Part shown: one piece after another, positions 4,950-7,032 of the stretch
Numbering within the stretch: the first letter of the stretch is position 1
Layout of the letters: each line of letters begins with the position of its first letter
Origin: Desulfovibrio desulfuricans
GTDB taxonomy: Bacteria > Desulfobacterota > Desulfovibrionia > Desulfovibrionales > Desulfovibrionaceae
NCBI GenBank assembly: GCA_003251995.1
Contig: QKDT01000080.1
Location: 1-7,032 of the forward strand
Length of the DNA: 7,032 nt
Reading direction: 5' to 3'
Translations under genes and position numbers: made by a program
Notes under the pieces: generated by a model
Told to the model about the DNA's origin: nothing
The model's database searches: none
The model's input: the letters and a program-made list of their open reading frames with translations, nothing else

Positions 4950-7032
4950 GCAACCTGCCCCTTTTACAAGACCCCGATGCCGTGGAACTAACCGGCACGG
5001 TGGAACGCGTAGTCTTTCATAACGAGGAAAATGGCTACACCGTGCTGCGCCTGCTGCCCGCCAGCGTCAACAGCGGCGGCGGCAACGCTGGCCTCACCCG
5101 CCCGCGCGACCCGGTTTCGTGCATCGGGCACATGGTCAACCCTCAGGCGGGCGTACAACTCAAAATTACGGGCCGGTGGGTAAACAATCCCCGCTTTGGT
5201 CGCCAAATCGAGTTTCAGAACGCCGATGAAATGCTGCCAGCCACCAGCGAGGGCATACGCCTGTATCTCGCCTCTGGCCTCATTAAGGGCGTTGGCGAAG
5301 AAATGGCTGGGCGCATTGTAGAAGCCTTTGGCACCGACACAATCCGCATTCTTGACGAAGAGCCAGAGCGCCTCCTCAAAGTACGGGGTGTGGGCAGCAA
5401 AAGCCTTGACCGCATCCGCACATCCTGGGCGGAACACCGGGGCATGCGCGACCTGTTGCTTTTTTTGCAACCCCACGGCATCACCCCGGCCTATGCAGTG
5501 CGTATTTACCGCGCCTATGGCGCAGAGGCCCTCTCCATAGTTCGCGAGAACCCCTACCGGCTCGCCATGGACATCCACGGCATCGGTTTTGTCACCGCAG
5601 ATGCCGCAGCCACCAAGCTCGGCTTTGAACACGACAACCCCCTGCGGGTTCAGGCTGGCACCCTCTATGTGCTGCAAAAAGCCACGGACGACGGCAACGT
5701 CTACCTGCCGCAAGCTGAGCTTACAGAGGCTGTCTGCGCCCAGATTGGCGTGGATGAAGGCCTGGTGGAAGACGCCCTTGCCACGCTGGAAGCAGACGAA
5801 CGCATTGTACGCGAAGAACTGGACATGCCCGACGCCGCTGGCGAGATTGGCGTGTACATGCGCCGCTACCACCACTGCGAGTCAAAAACCGCCTTCTACA
5901 TCCAGCGGCTTTTGCGCTCGCCCAAATCCGTACGCTTTGAAAAGCCCGACGCACTGGTGGACAAGGTGGTCAGCGAGCTGAACATCTCCCTTGCGGCAGA
6001 ACAGCTTGAGGCCGTGCGCACCGCAGCCCGCAGCAAGATGATGGTGCTCACAGGCGGCCCCGGCACAGGCAAAACCACCATCATCAACGCCATCATCAAA
6101 CTTTTTGGCGAGGTTCGCGCCCGCATATTGCTTGCCGCACCCACGGGGCGCGCCGCCAAGCGTATGTCTGAAACATCGGGCCGGGAATCACGCACCATCC
6201 ACCGCCTGCTTGAATACAGCCCCAAGGAAGACGGCTTTGCCCGCAATGAGGATAACCCCCTTGCCTGCGGCCTCCTGGTGGTAGACGAAGCCTCCATGAT
6301 GGACACCCTGCTCTTCTATCACCTGCTCAAGGCCGTGCCGCTGGGTGCGACCCTTGTGCTGGTGGGCGACGTACATCAATTGCCCTCTGTGGGCCCCGGC
6401 AACGTGCTTTCAGACATCATCCGCTCAGGTGTGGTACCAGTGGTGGAACTGACAGAAATCTTCCGCCAGTCCGCCGAGAGCGAGATCATCTGCAACGCGC
6501 ACCTCATCAACCGGGGCGAAATTCCTTCGCTGGAATCGAGCAAAGAGCGCCTCTCAGACTTCTACTTTATCCACCAGAACGATGCTGAAAAGGCCGCGGA
6601 ACTCATTGTTGATCTTGTGCGCAACCATATTCCCAGGCGTTTCAACCTTGACCCAGTGGACGACATTCAGGTGCTCACGCCCATGCACAAGGGCGCGGTG
6701 GGGGCGGGCCGCATGAACGCCTGCCTTCAGGAAGCCTTGAATCCCCACGGCATCGAGGTACGCCGCGGCGACCGATGCTTTCGCCTGCACGACAAGGTCA
6801 TGCAGATACGCAACAACTACGACAAAGACGTGTTCAACGGCGATATGGGGCGCATCAGCTTTATGGACGTTCGGGAACGCACGCTCAGCATCACCTTTGA
6901 CGAACGGGTTGTGCCTTACGAATTTGACGAGCTGGACGAAATCGCGCCCGCCTACGCCATCTCCATCCACAAGTCGCAGGGTTCGGAATACCCCGCGGTA
7001 GTCATTCCCGTTATGATGCAGCACTACGTGCT
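4946..7032 (+). CDS. recD2: RecD2-type ATP-dependent DNA helicase, 3' end cut by window
   Basis: 695 codons are visible with no stop; family members are usually about 720-820 residues, so little is missing. It is a superfamily 1B 5'-3' DNA helicase acting in repair and genome stability without RecBC. An OB-like N-terminal part (LTGTVERVVFHNEENGYTVLRL, 15-36) is followed by helix-hairpin-helix motifs at 111-117 (GLIKGVG), 144-150 (LKVRGVG) and 211-215 (HGIGF). The motor shows Walker A GGPGTGKT (370-377, Lys376), Walker B VVDEAS (Asp447-Glu448), VGDVHQLPSVGPG (473-485), TEIFRQS (503-509) and SIHKSQGSEYP (673-683). These N-terminal parts separate it from RecBCD-type RecD. The ATG at 4946 overlaps the previous stop and has AGGCGAG (4936-4942) just upstream. 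A Gly/Asn-rich insert (SVNSGGGNAGLTRPRDP) lies in the OB region. Confidence 0.93.
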   Translation, partial: MSNLPLLQDPDAVELTGTVERVVFHNEENGYTVLRLLPASVNSGGGNAGLTRPRDPVSCIGHMVNPQAGVQLKITGRWVNNPRFGRQIEFQNADEMLPATSEGIRLYLASGLIKGVGEEMAGRIVEAFGTDTIRILDEEPERLLKVRGVGSKSLDRIRTSWAEHRGMRDLLLFLQPHGITPAYAVRIYRAYGAEALSIVRENPYRLAMDIHGIGFVTADAAATKLGFEHDNPLRVQAGTLYVLQKATDDGNVYLPQAELTEAVCAQIGVDEGLVEDALATLEADERIVREELDMPDAAGEIGVYMRRYHHCESKTAFYIQRLLRSPKSVRFEKPDALVDKVVSELNISLAAEQLEAVRTAARSKMMVLTGGPGTGKTTIINAIIKLFGEVRARILLAAPTGRAAKRMSETSGRESRTIHRLLEYSPKEDGFARNEDNPLACGLLVVDEASMMDTLLFYHLLKAVPLGATLVLVGDVHQLPSVGPGNVLSDIIRSGVVPVVELTEIFRQSAESEIICNAHLINRGEIPSLESSKERLSDFYFIHQNDAEKAAELIVDLVRNHIPRRFNLDPVDDIQVLTPMHKGAVGAGRMNACLQEALNPHGIEVRRGDRCFRLHDKVMQIRNNYDKDVFNGDMGRISFMDVRERTLSITFDERVVPYEFDELDEIAPAYAISIHKSQGSEYPAVVIPVMMQHYV

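Overview
The window is a stretch of bacterial chromosome with moderately high GC, tightly packed genes and purine-rich ribosome sites. It looks like housekeeping DNA of a Desulfovibrio-type sulfate reducer. That assignment is an inference from protein style and from my recollection that panC and metK are adjacent in that group; no marker gene here proves it. No mobile elements, CRISPR arrays, tRNAs or rRNAs were seen.

Layout. Bases 1-198 hold the C-terminal end of an EAL-domain (cyclic-di-GMP phosphodiesterase type) protein on the + strand. Converging on it is a minus-strand gene (272-841) for a small protein that looks like a papain-fold cysteine peptidase. A 151-bp divergent region (842-992) carries a good sigma70-type promoter for panC, a 15-bp palindrome over its -35 box, and a possible back-to-back promoter for the minus-strand gene. 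Then come panC (pantothenate synthetase, 993-1841) and metK (S-adenosylmethionine synthetase, 1881-3053), probably one transcript, followed by a 14-bp hairpin.

The 490-bp gap between metK and aroC (3054-3543) is the most interesting part. It holds a complete-looking small-RNA transcription unit: a promoter (TTGCAA, 17 bp, TATACT), about 190 nt of sequence rich in self-complementary segments, and an intrinsic terminator with a T tract. Size and layout resemble 6S RNA (pairing ends, an AU-rich bubble, a branched terminal stem, a small hairpin on the 3' side of the bubble), but this is not proven. A separate perfect TATAAT box then lies just ahead of aroC.

The last block is a translationally coupled operon: aroC (chorismate synthase, 3544-4641), a small helix-hairpin-helix protein of the Cdd1/'pathogenicity locus' type (4638-4949), and a RecD2-type DNA helicase (4946 to beyond the window end). 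Each junction is a 3-4 base stop/start overlap. The window therefore joins coenzyme A, SAM and aromatic precursor synthesis with a DNA-repair helicase. Apart from the small RNA and the cysteine-peptidase-like protein, the genes are ordinary.
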